From an uncultured Bacteroidota bacterium (GTDB lineage: Bacteria > Bacteroidota > Bacteroidia > Chitinophagales > Saprospiraceae), in the NCBI GenBank assembly GCA_937872515.1, contig CALMSX010000025.1, positions 1-64,000 on the forward strand: 64,000 nucleotides of DNA, read 5' to 3'. The notes beneath the pieces were generated by a model. That model was not told where the DNA came from. It saw only the letters and a program-made list of their open reading frames with translations, and did no database searches. Positions 27,342-36,508 of this stretch are shown here, piece by piece. The translations under genes and the position numbers were made by a program. The number at the start of each line of letters is the position of its first letter. The stretch's first letter is position 1.

Positions 27342-28437
27342 CGACAAGGGCTTCAGCCACTCTTTTTGCACTTCCGGCCTCACCCATTTCTTTCATTAAA
27401 TCATCATAAAAGTGACTATGAACTTCTTCCGTAAGAGAGGCAAGTCGGGTTAATTCATCAACTATAGATTTCGGGTTGCAGTCGTTCTGAATTAATTCTT
27501 TCACAACCTCTTTGCCCGCTATGAGATTGACCAGAGATATAAACTTAAGATCAACCAGTTGTTTGGCTAAAAAGTATGTGAAACTTCCTGTTTTATAACA
27601 AACTACCTGAGGTACTTTAAACAATGCTGTTTCAAGAGTGGCGGTACCTGAAGTCACGAGGGCCAGCCGGGCATAGCTAAGGAGGTTGTAATAATCGTTT
27701 TCCACGATCATTACCCGGGACACCATATCATCAGGAATCAATGGAAGAATGAGTTGTTTATCCAAATTGGGAGAACGGGGAATTACCCATTGGTACTGAG
27801 GAAAATGTTTAGCAGCTTGCAACATGGCAGGCAATATCCTATTGATTTCCTGAATTCTACTCCCTGGCAACAAGGCCAAAATGGGTTTGTCAAAACCGTT
27901 TCTTATAAGAAATTCCGGGTCTTTTTGGAAAGAAGTTATTTCATCCAGCAGTGGATTGCCAAAATAGCTTACTTCGTAATCGTATTTAGCATAAAAAGCC
28001 TTTTCAAAAGGTAGGATGCAAAACATTTGATCCACATATTTTTTAATGTCGTAAACCCGGCTTTTATTCCATGCCCAAACCTTGGGTGATATATAGTAGG
28101 CTACTTTCAAATTTTGAGACTTTGCCCATTTGGCAATTCTCAGATTAAAGCCCGGGTAGTCAATCAAAACAACGACATCTGGTTGAAAAGCGGTAATGGC
28201 AGATTTGGTGGTTTTGAGCCATTGTAAGATGGAAATTAATTTGGTGATGACCTGGATGAAACCCATAAAAGCCATCTGCCTGATGGGAATTACAGAAGTG
28301 ACGCCTGCTGCTTCCTCCATCGATGTGCCACCGACAAAAGAAAATTCAGCTTCCGGATGCGCTTTTTTGATGGCTTTGATTAAGATACCCCCATGTTTAT
28401 CGCCCGACACTTCACCCGCAATTAAAAAAAACTTCAT
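27331..28437 (-). CDS. lpxB: Lipid-A-disaccharide synthase
   Basis: 368 residues, normal length. It starts with the family motif MKFFLIAGEVSGDKHGG. Further blocks are VVVLIDYPGFNLRIAKW, KVAYYISPKVWAWN, FGNPLLDEI, LALLPGSRIQEI and LALVTSGTATLETALFKVPQVVCYK, which form the GT-B nucleotide-sugar site. It joins UDP-diacylglucosamine with lipid X to make the lipid A disaccharide at the inner membrane, so this cell has a normal LPS-type outer membrane. It is the last gene of a surE - small membrane protein - lpxB unit. Confidence 0.95.
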   Translation of the reverse strand: MKFFLIAGEVSGDKHGGILIKAIKKAHPEAEFSFVGGTSMEEAAGVTSVIPIRQMAFMGFIQVITKLISILQWLKTTKSAITAFQPDVVVLIDYPGFNLRIAKWAKSQNLKVAYYISPKVWAWNKSRVYDIKKYVDQMFCILPFEKAFYAKYDYEVSYFGNPLLDEITSFQKDPEFLIRNGFDKPILALLPGSRIQEINRILPAMLQAAKHFPQYQWVIPRSPNLDKQLILPLIPDDMVSRVMIVENDYYNLLSYARLALVTSGTATLETALFKVPQVVCYKTGSFTYFLAKQLVDLKFISLVNLIAGKEVVKELIQNDCNPKSIVDELTRLASLTEEVHSHFYDDLMKEMGEAGSAKRVAEALVAMA

Positions 28438-28449
28438 TGGAATGAAAAA

Positions 28450-28752
28450 TTAGGCAAACAGCACATAAAAATATTTGTAAGCCCAAAACCCTACATAGAT
28501 CAAAGTTGGAAAAACAATGCCCCTCATGGTATCATCGTATCTCCTTCTTCTACCTATTTCAAAGGGTATGAGGTTGCAACATATGGCCAATAAGGCTATC
28601 GTCCGCATGCTGCGTGCCATGGAAGCCCCTGCCTCTTGGGGAATAATTCCTGCCATTCCCAGGAGGTTAAACAATTGGTCGATGGCCAAATAACCAATTA
28701 CGGGAACAATGGCACCAATGACAAGTCCGGTTAAAACTGAATCTTTTTCCAT
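28450..28752 (-). CDS. Small membrane protein of unknown function
   Basis: 100 residues with about three membrane segments (TGLVIGAIVPVIGYLAIDQL, RTIALLAICCNLIPFEIG, VFPTLIYVGFWAYKYFYVL) and a basic turn GRRRRYDD. It is two bases after surE and 12 bases before lpxB, so it is part of that operon. I do not recognise a named family. The placement suggests an envelope role, but that is only inference. Confidence 0.75.
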   Translation of the reverse strand: MEKDSVLTGLVIGAIVPVIGYLAIDQLFNLLGMAGIIPQEAGASMARSMRTIALLAICCNLIPFEIGRRRRYDDTMRGIVFPTLIYVGFWAYKYFYVLFA

Positions 28753-28754
28753 AA

Positions 28755-29519
28755 TTATCTTTCCAAAAATTTTAATGAGTCAATTGCCGGGTATTTGGTG
28801 AGATCGTGGCCAGAAGGTACGACCGACACATAGTTATCATCCAGGGCCCTGATATCGGCGATTGGGCTCTGATCCATATTGACAAATTTACCGGTCAACC
28901 AGTAGTACTTTTGTCCCCGTGGGTCAGTACCTTCCTGAAATTCTTCTACCCAGCTGCCTTCTCCCTGTTTGCAAACACGTATGCCTTTTATACTGTCTGG
29001 AGAACCTTTTGGTATGTTTACATTTAACAAATTACAACCTGGCATTCCTTTGGTGAGTACATCCTGAATGATGGTTGCTGCAAAAATTCGAGCCGCTGTA
29101 AAATCTGCCTGAAACGAATAATCCAATAAAGAAAAACCAATAGAATTGACCCCTTCCAGGCTGGCTTCCATTGCTGCAGACATGGTGCCTGAATAGATGA
29201 TGTTGATAGATGCATTGGAGCCATGGTTGATACCACTGACACACAAATTAATGGTTCTGTTTTTCAACAACACATTTTTGGCTAACTTGACACAATCTAC
29301 AGGGGTACCGGAACATTCATAAGCTTCAATTCCGTCAAAAACATCGACGCGGGTTAAACGAATGGGCTCGTTTAACGTAATGGCGTGTCCCTGACCGGAT
29401 TGGGGTTTATCGGGTGCTACCACTACCACTTCTCCAAAAGAAGAAGCCACTTCCACCAGGTTTTTGATGCCGGGTGCAATGATACCATCATCATTGGTAA
29501 CTAAAATCAGGGGTTTCAT
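28755..29519 (-). CDS. surE: 5'/3'-nucleotidase SurE
   Basis: 254 residues. The acidic metal site is in ILVTNDDGIIAPGIKNL. Other family blocks are VVVAPDKPQSGQGHAITL, YECSGTPVDCVKLA, LCVSGINHGSN and IYSGTMSAAMEASLEG. SurE removes phosphate from nucleoside monophosphates with a divalent metal, in the cytoplasm. It heads the surE-lpxB unit and has a good -7 box nine or so bases upstream. Confidence 0.96.
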   Translation of the reverse strand: MKPLILVTNDDGIIAPGIKNLVEVASSFGEVVVVAPDKPQSGQGHAITLNEPIRLTRVDVFDGIEAYECSGTPVDCVKLAKNVLLKNRTINLCVSGINHGSNASINIIYSGTMSAAMEASLEGVNSIGFSLLDYSFQADFTAARIFAATIIQDVLTKGMPGCNLLNVNIPKGSPDSIKGIRVCKQGEGSWVEEFQEGTDPRGQKYYWLTGKFVNMDQSPIADIRALDDNYVSVVPSGHDLTKYPAIDSLKFLER

Positions 29520-29532
29520 TCTCTTTTTTTAT

Positions 29533-29559
29533 CAAAGGTAAACATATTTTAACAGCCAA
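29533..29559 (-). promoter_or_regulatory. Candidate promoter of surE-lpxB unit
   Basis: The minus strand has TACCTTTG (29533-29540) with a TTG (29557-29559) 16 nt upstream, slightly short spacing. The leader to the surE ATG would be only about 9 nt. Confidence 0.45.
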
Positions 29560-29622
29560 CTGCTACCTTTAACGCGGTCGATCTTGCGAAAGTGCATGAA
29601 CCAGAAGGATTAAAAGTTGTTA

Positions 29623-30657
29623 ATGAAAAAAAATCATATGCTAGCTGGTAAAAAAGGGATTTTACTTGTAAACCTTGGCACTCCCGATGATCCGGGCAGG
29701 TCATCCGTATATCGATATCTGAAACAATTCTTATTGGACAGGCGGGTTATCGACCTGCCGTGGCTGTTGAGACAATTATTGGTAAGGCTTGTTATTGTGC
29801 CATTCAGGTCGGGCAGCTCAGCAAAACTGTATCAAAGATTATGGACCAAGGAAGGAAGTCCAATCAAAATATATGGAATGAGTGTTGCCCGCAAATTACA
29901 GCAGCACCTGGGTGACAATTATGCTGTGGAACTTGCCATGCGATACCAAAGTCCTGATTTGGAAACTGCTTTAAAAAAACTGATCTTTGAAATTAAGGTC
30001 AGTGAAATAGTAGTCTTCCCCATGTTTCCACAATATGCTTCAGCTACGACAGGATCCGTACACGATGAAGTGATGAGATTGTTAAGACAGTGGGATCTGA
30101 TACCCAATGTAAAAATGATCAACTCCTATCCAGATAATCCCGAAATGATTGACGTATTTGTCCAAAACGCCAAAAAATACGAGGTAACATCTTACGATCA
30201 TTTTATTTTTAGTTTTCACGGGGTTCCGGAGCGTCATGTCAAAAAAGCAGATCCTTCAGGCAGTCATTGTCTTAAAAAAGAAAATTGCTGTAACCTAGCA
30301 TGTCTGGAAAATCAGTTTTGTTATTCGGCTCAATGCCATACTACCGCGCATGCCATTGCCACAAAATTAGGTCTTGATAAGGAACAATACAGCATTACCT
30401 ATCAATCGAGACTGGGCAAGGATCCCTGGTTGCAGCCATATACGGATCAAACCCTTCAAAACCAACTTAGCAAAGGAAATAAAAAGATCCTTGTTTTTAG
30501 TCCCGCTTTTGTAGCCGATTGCCTGGAAACTACCATTGAGATAGGATTTGAGTACAAAGAAGATTTTATACACAATGGTGGCGAGCGGCTGGATTTGGTA
30601 GAAAGTTTAAATGACAATGAGGCTTGGGTGAAGGCCATTGCCAATATGGTAAAATAA
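29623..30657 (+). CDS. hemH: Ferrochelatase
   Basis: 344 residues from ATG 29623; the frame can also open at TTG 29617 or start at ATG 29638 (MLAGKKGILLVNLG), the last being closest to the conserved domain. Family blocks: GILLVNLGTPDDP, LWTKEGSPI, MRYQSPDLETAL, VVFPMFPQYASATTGSV, FSFHGVPERH with the metal-inserting His, and SPAFVADCLETTIEI with the conserved Glu. It inserts iron into protoporphyrin IX. This supplies protoheme, which CyoE (55857-56750) turns into heme O for the oxidase and which also serves ActE. Confidence 0.96.
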   Translation: MKKNHMLAGKKGILLVNLGTPDDPGRSSVYRYLKQFLLDRRVIDLPWLLRQLLVRLVIVPFRSGSSAKLYQRLWTKEGSPIKIYGMSVARKLQQHLGDNYAVELAMRYQSPDLETALKKLIFEIKVSEIVVFPMFPQYASATTGSVHDEVMRLLRQWDLIPNVKMINSYPDNPEMIDVFVQNAKKYEVTSYDHFIFSFHGVPERHVKKADPSGSHCLKKENCCNLACLENQFCYSAQCHTTAHAIATKLGLDKEQYSITYQSRLGKDPWLQPYTDQTLQNQLSKGNKKILVFSPAFVADCLETTIEIGFEYKEDFIHNGGERLDLVESLNDNEAWVKAIANMVK

Positions 30658-30661
30658 AAAA

Positions 30662-30706
30662 GGATATAAAAAGGGAAGTTGATGTCAACTTGCCCTTAAT
30701 ATATCC
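30662..30706. terminator. Bidirectional terminator between hemH and CBM48-HhH gene
   Basis: A long broken hairpin: GGATATA/TATATCC outer stem, AAGGG/CCCTT middle, AGTTG/CAACT inner. On the minus strand it runs into TTTTTTATTTTA. The plus side lacks a clear T-run. Confidence 0.6.
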
Positions 30707-30778
30707 AAAACAAAACAAGCACCCGCAGCCATAGCTTACAACCTGGCTGCCGATATTTTTATACCAACTAAGTTGGGT

Positions 30779-31456
30779 TTATTTAGCCTTACCGGCCTTC
30801 AATTCTTCCTGTAATTTTTTCAGTTGTTCCCATTTGCCTGCTGCTGCCAGTTTGGCTTGCTGTGGCCATGCAGTTGGGTCATGCATGGCATATCTTGAAC
30901 CTGCATTAGCTAACACTTCAGCGATGGTACTTTTTTTGGATGCTGCCAGTTGTGCAAAATCGCTTATGCCAGCAGCTATCAATAATTCAGCTATTTTGGG
31001 GCCAATACCTTCAACTATGGTCAAATCATCTGTGGATTTTGATTTAGAAGTTGTTTTGGCTTTTTTATTTGTTGTCTCAACCACTTCTTTTTTGGGGGCA
31101 GCTTTTTTTACCTTATCGGCTTTGATCACAACCTTCTCCTCTACAGCTGGTAGGGACAAAACACTGTTGTCAATGTGGGGATGTAAGGGAGATGACTCAA
31201 ATCTGTCAGCATCTTTTTCATTGGCCCAACGATTGCCATTTACCAAATAACGAAAATGATAATCTCTTCCGGCAGGAATTTTAAATTTTCCTTCAAAATC
31301 ACCGTTTTTATTGGCTTTCAGTTCAAATCCATTTTCCAATGACCACTCGTTAAAATCTCCTAAAACGATCACAGAATGTACCGGATTTTCTGGAATAGCA
31401 TTGTAATGAAAGGTCACGGCATAGCTTGCCTGATTTTTTATTAATTCTTTTTTCAT
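30779..31456 (-). CDS. CBM48 (isoamylase early-set) domain fused to a helix-hairpin-helix domain
   Basis: 225 residues, no signal peptide. Residues about 10-100 are a glycogen-binding CBM48/AMPK-type fold (VIVLGDFNEWSLENGFELK, FEGKFKIPAGRDYHFRYLVNG, RWANEKDADRFESSP). A Lys/Ala-rich linker covers about 105-145. Residues about 145-200 match the HhH domain found at the end of some Bacteroidota L21 proteins (LTIVEGIGPKIAELLIAAGI, FAQLAA). The tail is charged. HhH domains usually contact nucleic acid without sequence specificity, whereas CBM48 usually binds alpha-glucan. The combination is unusual and the role is not known. It has its own consensus promoter. Confidence 0.8.
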   Translation of the reverse strand: MKKELIKNQASYAVTFHYNAIPENPVHSVIVLGDFNEWSLENGFELKANKNGDFEGKFKIPAGRDYHFRYLVNGNRWANEKDADRFESSPLHPHIDNSVLSLPAVEEKVVIKADKVKKAAPKKEVVETTNKKAKTTSKSKSTDDLTIVEGIGPKIAELLIAAGISDFAQLAASKKSTIAEVLANAGSRYAMHDPTAWPQQAKLAAAGKWEQLKKLQEELKAGKAK

Positions 31457-31509
31457 GATGTATGATTAATGAAATACCTGTTTGAATCAGGCCCTAACGA
31501 AATGTGACG

Positions 31510-31540
31510 CAAAAGTAAGTTGTAATAAATTAGTTTTCAA
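31510..31540 (-). promoter_or_regulatory. Promoter of CBM48-HhH gene
   Basis: The minus strand has TTG (31538-31540), a 20-nt spacer, then TACTTTTG (31510-31517). The leader to ATG 31456 is about 50 nt. Confidence 0.55.
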
Positions 31541-31669
31541 GCTCTTAACAAATTGTTTAAGAATATTGACGGATTGATAACAAATGGATGACCTTGACTG
31601 AACGCCAATTGCTCCCAAATGATTCTGTCCATGCATAGGTTTTGGGAATTGGATATTTGATGGGTGACC

Positions 31670-32350
31670 TTACAATTTTGACATAATGGATTTGAGACGC
31701 AGTGTTAAATCCTGAGCAGAGGCATAGCCCCTGGCTAATGTGTGGTACTGATCTCCCCATTTTACTAAAACGGTAGGAAAGCCGTTTGCACCTAATTCTC
31801 TGGCCTTTTGAAAATCTTGTAAAACAAGCCTCCTGCCTTCCGCTGAAAGAAACATGGATTCAAACGCATCTGCATCAAGTCCTAAATCAGCAACAATAGA
31901 CTTATAAGTTGCTGTTGCATAAGGATTGTTATTGTATAGGTAAAAACTTTTTTGAACTCGTTGGAAAAAAGAAAGGGTATGGCCCGGAAACAATGCTTTG
32001 ACACTTGCTACAGCCCTGCATGCTGGTTCAGTGTTATAAACCATATCATTTTGAAGAATGTCGAACTTAAATTCCATGCCGGTCCGTAGGTTAATTTCAT
32101 GCCAGTGTTCGGTTAAAAAATCCTTTAGTGAAGCCATACTCTCTGTGCCATCCGGCCTGAGACCTCCCATTAAATAAGTGTATTTTGCATTTGGATGAGC
32201 CTCCACAAAGAGGGACCATTCTTTGGTAAATCCATAACACCATGAGCACATGGGGTCGCCAACATAGTATATGGTTGGTTCTTTTTGGGAATTTTGGGCA
32301 TTCATTTTGATTCCACCAATGAGTAAGATTAAAAAGAACAGTGTTCGCAT
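31670..32350 (-). CDS. Exported DsbA/FrnE-like thioredoxin-fold protein
   Basis: 226 residues. The N-terminal MRTLFFLILLIGGIKMNAQ is a signal peptide, so the protein is periplasmic. The active-site motif DPMCSWCYGF gives CxxC near residues 35-38. GLRPDG and GANGFPTVLVKWG (cis-Pro loop) fit the COG3531-type DsbA family. The expected role is thiol-disulfide exchange in the periplasm. Relatives of this subgroup often lack a signal peptide, so the export signal is notable. It is 44 nt downstream of a barrel protein gene and may share its transcript. Confidence 0.85.
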   Translation of the reverse strand: MRTLFFLILLIGGIKMNAQNSQKEPTIYYVGDPMCSWCYGFTKEWSLFVEAHPNAKYTYLMGGLRPDGTESMASLKDFLTEHWHEINLRTGMEFKFDILQNDMVYNTEPACRAVASVKALFPGHTLSFFQRVQKSFYLYNNNPYATATYKSIVADLGLDADAFESMFLSAEGRRLVLQDFQKARELGANGFPTVLVKWGDQYHTLARGYASAQDLTLRLKSIMSKL

Positions 32351-32394
32351 CGAATAAAACCTATATTTTATAAAACAAGGGAGCCGGCCCCTTA

Positions 32395-33087
32395 CTAATA
32401 ATATTCTACCTTCCTCAGGAACTTCATCGCAAATTTTAATTCAAGCGAAAGATTGCGTACCACTCTTTCCGGAAGAGTTCTGGTTTGTCCGGGAAAAAAA
32501 GGATCAACCACACTTGAGATAGGAGGCTGATAATATTGCTGACTTATGTCCGGATGCAGGCCGATTTCTACAAAAAAGCGTGTAAATTCTCTAAATCCAA
32601 ATTCGTAACCTCCTCCAAAACTCAGGCCATAGACAAATTTTTTGGCAAAGGATTTATTGGGAAAATAAAGAGAATTCCATTGATCATATTCACTCAAATT
32701 GGTGCTTGCCGTAAATTCTCCCCTGATGCCCAAAAAATAATAGGGTGCCTGGGACTGATTTTTGGAAAGCATTTTTTTGGCTCCCAATTCCAGAACTACA
32801 TTTCTGAACTTGAAATCAAAAGAATTGACATTAAAGGGATTGGTGGATGAAAACCGCCATGAGCTCCCTCTGGTTCTCCAACCCAGCGAGCTGTAAAAGA
32901 TATTGGTGCCCTCAATGGGTGCTGATTCTATGAAAAGGTCGGCATTGAGGGTAAACAGCGCATCATTGTCTGTTTCGTTCCACTTTTGAAAGCCTAAACC
33001 GGGCCCCACTTTGGGTCCAAAATAAAATGATTGGCCTTGTAAGTAAAAAGAAGTACCAAATATGAATAAAAAGAAAATGGATCTCAT
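32395..33087 (-). CDS. Putative outer-membrane beta-barrel protein
   Basis: 230 residues. A signal peptide (MRSIFFLFIFGTSFYLQGQ) is followed by alternating strands rich in aromatic residues (FYFGPKVGPGLGFQKW, FIESAPIEGTNIFYSSLGWRT, FVYGLSFGGGYEFGF, FFVEIGLHPD), like a PorT or OmpW-type barrel. No specific family was recognised. It ends in a basic aromatic tail (FLRKVEYY). Confidence 0.7.
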   Translation of the reverse strand: MRSIFFLFIFGTSFYLQGQSFYFGPKVGPGLGFQKWNETDNDALFTLNADLFIESAPIEGTNIFYSSLGWRTRGSSWRFSSTNPFNVNSFDFKFRNVVLELGAKKMLSKNQSQAPYYFLGIRGEFTASTNLSEYDQWNSLYFPNKSFAKKFVYGLSFGGGYEFGFREFTRFFVEIGLHPDISQQYYQPPISSVVDPFFPGQTRTLPERVVRNLSLELKFAMKFLRKVEYY

Positions 33088-33153
33088 AATAGGGCTTTAG
33101 AACCATGTAAAAATACGGCAAAGAAATTAAACCAGATGGGAGAATGACCCGAA

Positions 33154-33186
33154 TTTGGTAATTAAAGTCCTAAAAGCCTATATTTG
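33154..33186 (+). promoter_or_regulatory. Promoter of BNR/VPS10 protein and hydrolase pair
   Basis: TTTG (33154-33157), a 21-nt spacer, then TATATTTG (33179-33186). The transcript should start near 33191, before both candidate ATGs (33204, 33216). Confidence 0.55.
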
Positions 33187-33215
33187 TATGAACCAAATAA
33201 CAAATGATCACAACC

Positions 33216-36200
33216 ATGAGAAGAACCGCACTCTTTTCCGTTTGCCTGCTGCTTAGCCTTACTTTATTTGCCCAAAAAGAGAAAGCAAAAAATTCAAAAA
33301 AAACCAATGAAGTGGTAGCTGAAAAAGCACTGCCATCCAGTCATTTTGCAGGACTGAGTTTCAGAAGTATTGGTCCTGCAGTAACTTCTGGGCGGATAGC
33401 AGATTTTGCTGTCAATCCATCCAATCACAGTGAATACTATGTTGCATCTGCATCAGGCGGAGTATGGAAAACCACCAATAAAGGCGTAACTTTTGAGCCC
33501 CTATTTGATGGTGAAGGTTCTTATTCTATTGGTTGTGTAACCATTGACCCCTCCAGCCATACCACTGTTTGGGTTGGAAGTGGAGAAAACAACAACCAAA
33601 GGTCAGTAGCCTATGGCGATGGTGTCTACAAGAGCATGGATGGGGGTAAGTCATGGAAAAACATGGGCTTAAAAAATTCAGAACACATTGCAGAAATAGT
33701 GGTCCACCCTACTCAATCCAATATTGTTTATGTAGCTGCCTACGGCCCTGTTTGGAGTGAAGGGGGAGATAGAGGAGTATACAAGAGTACAGATGGAGGT
33801 ATTAGCTGGACCTGCGTAAAATCGGTCAGTGCATATACCGGATGTAATGATTTGGTCATGGATCCGAGAGATCCTAATGTTTTGTATGCAGCCTTTCACC
33901 AGCGCATGAGAAAGGTCTATACTTATATTGGAGGTGGCCCCGAATCTGCCCTCTATAAATCTACCGATGGTGGTGCCACCTGGACAAAGCTTGAAGGTGG
34001 TTTACCCGCAGGTGATATTGGTAGAATTGGACTTGCCATCAGCAAAGTAAATCCTGATTACCTATATGCTGTAGTAGAAGCCAATGAAGGCAGAGGAGGT
34101 ATTTTTAGATCTGTAGACCGGGGAGCAAGTTGGGAGAAAAGAAGTGGTACTTACACTTCAGGAAATTACTACAATGAAATAGAATGCGATCCTAAAATAT
34201 TAGATAAAATTTATATAACTGATACCTATTACAAGGTTAGTTATGATGGGGGAAAAACAGTTAAAAACCTGGGTGAAATCAACAAACATATAGATAACCA
34301 TGCCATCTGGGTAGATCCAAGCAACGGCAATCATTTATTAGTAGGCTGCGATGGAGGCATCTACGAAACCTATGACCATGCAGCCACCTGGGATTTTAAA
34401 TCAAACCTGCCGGTAACTCAATTTTACAAAGTATCAACAGACAATGATTACCCATTTTACAACGTTCACGGAGGAACTCAGGATAACCTTAGTTTGGCCG
34501 GGCCCTCACGCAGCAGTTCCGCCAATGGTATTGTTAACAGCGATTGGATTGTTACCTCATTGGGAGATGGTTTCGAAACACAGGTGGATCAAAGCGATCC
34601 CAATATAATTTATGCACAGTCGCAATACGGTGGCTTGGTTAGATTTGACAAACGCAATGGTGAATACCTACCTATCAAGCCCATTGAAGGAGAAAATGAA
34701 GCAGCCTACCGGTGGAATTGGGATGCCCCTCTTTTGATTAGTAAGTTTGACAATAAAAAACTTTATTTTGGTGCCAATAAAGTATTTCGTACCGATGACC
34801 AGGGCAATACCTGGAAGGCGATTAGTCCTGATTTGAGTCGTCAGATAGATCGAAATAAATTGGAAGTGATGGGGAAAATCTGGTCTGTAGATGCCATTGC
34901 CAAAAATGGAAGCACAGATATTTACGGTCAAACCACCTCCATTGCAGAATCGCCATTGGATCAAAATATACTGTGGGTAGGGACCGATGATGGGTTATTA
35001 CATCTGACAACAGATGGAGGTAAAAACTGGACTAAATTTGATAACCTACCCGGAGTACCGGCCCAAAGTTATGTTCATCAGGTTATTGCATCGCAACACG
35101 AAAAGAATACCGCTTATGTGTGTTTTAATCACCACCGATATGGCGACTTTAAACCCTATGTGCTCAAAACAGCAGATGGAGGTAAAACATGGACATCCAT
35201 TTCGTCAGATTTGCCGGAAAGAGGAAGTGTTTACAGCATAGCAGAAGACCACATTGACACAAAGTTATTGTTTGTAGGCACAGAGTTTGGATGTTATTTT
35301 ACATATAACGGAGGTAGTAATTGGGTAGCTCTAAAATCAGGTTTACCTACTATCGCAGTAAGAGATATTGAAATCCAGAGAAGAGAAAATGATCTGGTAC
35401 TGGCCACCTTTGGCAGAGGGTTTTACATACTTGATGATTACAGCCCTTTGCGATTTGCGACCAAAGAAAAATTTGAGAAAGACTGTGTTCTTTTTCCATC
35501 TAAAGAGGGTTTGATGTACATTGAAAGACTGCCTTTGGGTTTAAGGGATAAAGGACACTTGGGCTCATCTTATTTTACTACTCCCAATCCGAAGCCCGGT
35601 GTAGAGTTTACTTACTTTTTGAAAGAGGATGCCAAAAAGTTGAAAGAAAAAAGAAAAGAGAGAGAGAAAAAGGCATATGAGAATAAAGAAAAAGTTTACT
35701 ATCCCAGCATCGACAGTTTGAGAATGGAGGACAACCAGGCAGATCCATTTTTATTGTTGACCATTACTGATGCGAGTGGAAATGTGGTGAGACATCTAAA
35801 AACATCTGCTAAAAAAGGAATGCACAGAATTAAATGGGACTACAGGTATGCCCTCTTTACGCCTGTACAAAACCGCTATACGCCTGGACCTGATGAGTTA
35901 TTTGGATCTGAAGATGCAGGCCATCTGGCTATGCCGGGCAAGTATACGGCCACATTGCAAAAAGTGGAAGACGGACAAATGACTATTTTGGGAGAGGCCA
36001 TAAACTTTGAGTGTAAGCTATGGAACAATGGAAGCTTGCAGACCAAAGACATGGCTACCAATGTGGCCTTTTATCAAAAAGTTTCCAATATGATCAAGTC
36101 AAGTCACGAGATGAACGATCAGTTGGGAAGCATAGAATCAAAGCTTAAAAACGTCCAAGCATCGGTGTTGGATATGCCATCTCAAGTCAAGCCCTGGTTA

Positions 36201-36497
36201 GAGAAAATACACTCTTATTCACAAGAGGCAGCCAATCTAAAAACATCCATCTTTGGTGATGTAACCAAAGCCAGAAGAGAATTTGAAACGGCTCCAACCT
36301 TTAATGATCGGATTGGGAATATTGCTTATTCACTTTGGAATTCAACGGCTGCTGTACCAGGTGCCGCTGCTGAGTCATTAAAAATAGCAGAAAAACAATT
36401 TTTGATGTACCAGCCTCAGGTCAGTCAGCTCCATCAAAAAGTGGAAAGCCTGATCAGAGATGTTGAAAAAGCAGGAGGACCTTATATAGGCAGATAA
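33216..36497 (+). CDS. Secreted BNR-repeat / VPS10 (sortilin)-type propeller protein
   Basis: 1093 residues from ATG 33216 (MRRTALFSVCLLLSLTLFAQ signal peptide); ATG 33204 would add four residues. Repeated BNR/Asp-box motifs run through about 60-760 (KTTNKGVTFEP, STDGGISWT, STDGGATWT, TTDGGKNWT, TADGGKTWT). This indicates two beta-propellers as in sortilin-type glycosyl-hydrolase-like proteins. About 800-1093 is a helical and sandwich region (FLLLTITDASGNVVRHLKT, SMIKSSHEM-like helices). No T9SS or CHU_C tail is seen, so it may stay in the periplasm. Many relatives are annotated as glycosyl hydrolases without tested activity. The next gene starts 11 nt later, so they form an operon. Confidence 0.85.
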   Translation: MRRTALFSVCLLLSLTLFAQKEKAKNSKKTNEVVAEKALPSSHFAGLSFRSIGPAVTSGRIADFAVNPSNHSEYYVASASGGVWKTTNKGVTFEPLFDGEGSYSIGCVTIDPSSHTTVWVGSGENNNQRSVAYGDGVYKSMDGGKSWKNMGLKNSEHIAEIVVHPTQSNIVYVAAYGPVWSEGGDRGVYKSTDGGISWTCVKSVSAYTGCNDLVMDPRDPNVLYAAFHQRMRKVYTYIGGGPESALYKSTDGGATWTKLEGGLPAGDIGRIGLAISKVNPDYLYAVVEANEGRGGIFRSVDRGASWEKRSGTYTSGNYYNEIECDPKILDKIYITDTYYKVSYDGGKTVKNLGEINKHIDNHAIWVDPSNGNHLLVGCDGGIYETYDHAATWDFKSNLPVTQFYKVSTDNDYPFYNVHGGTQDNLSLAGPSRSSSANGIVNSDWIVTSLGDGFETQVDQSDPNIIYAQSQYGGLVRFDKRNGEYLPIKPIEGENEAAYRWNWDAPLLISKFDNKKLYFGANKVFRTDDQGNTWKAISPDLSRQIDRNKLEVMGKIWSVDAIAKNGSTDIYGQTTSIAESPLDQNILWVGTDDGLLHLTTDGGKNWTKFDNLPGVPAQSYVHQVIASQHEKNTAYVCFNHHRYGDFKPYVLKTADGGKTWTSISSDLPERGSVYSIAEDHIDTKLLFVGTEFGCYFTYNGGSNWVALKSGLPTIAVRDIEIQRRENDLVLATFGRGFYILDDYSPLRFATKEKFEKDCVLFPSKEGLMYIERLPLGLRDKGHLGSSYFTTPNPKPGVEFTYFLKEDAKKLKEKRKEREKKAYENKEKVYYPSIDSLRMEDNQADPFLLLTITDASGNVVRHLKTSAKKGMHRIKWDYRYALFTPVQNRYTPGPDELFGSEDAGHLAMPGKYTATLQKVEDGQMTILGEAINFECKLWNNGSLQTKDMATNVAFYQKVSNMIKSSHEMNDQLGSIESKLKNVQASVLDMPSQVKPWLEKIHSYSQEAANLKTSIFGDVTKARREFETAPTFNDRIGNIAYSLWNSTAAVPGAAAESLKIAEKQFLMYQPQVSQLHQKVESLIRDVEKAGGPYIGR

Positions 36498-36508
36498 AAG
36501 AATAACAA

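Noticed and set aside
30834..31250. 138-codon plus-strand frame opposite the CBM48-HhH gene
   Set aside because: Antisense shadow with no signature; minus strand has two recognisable domains.
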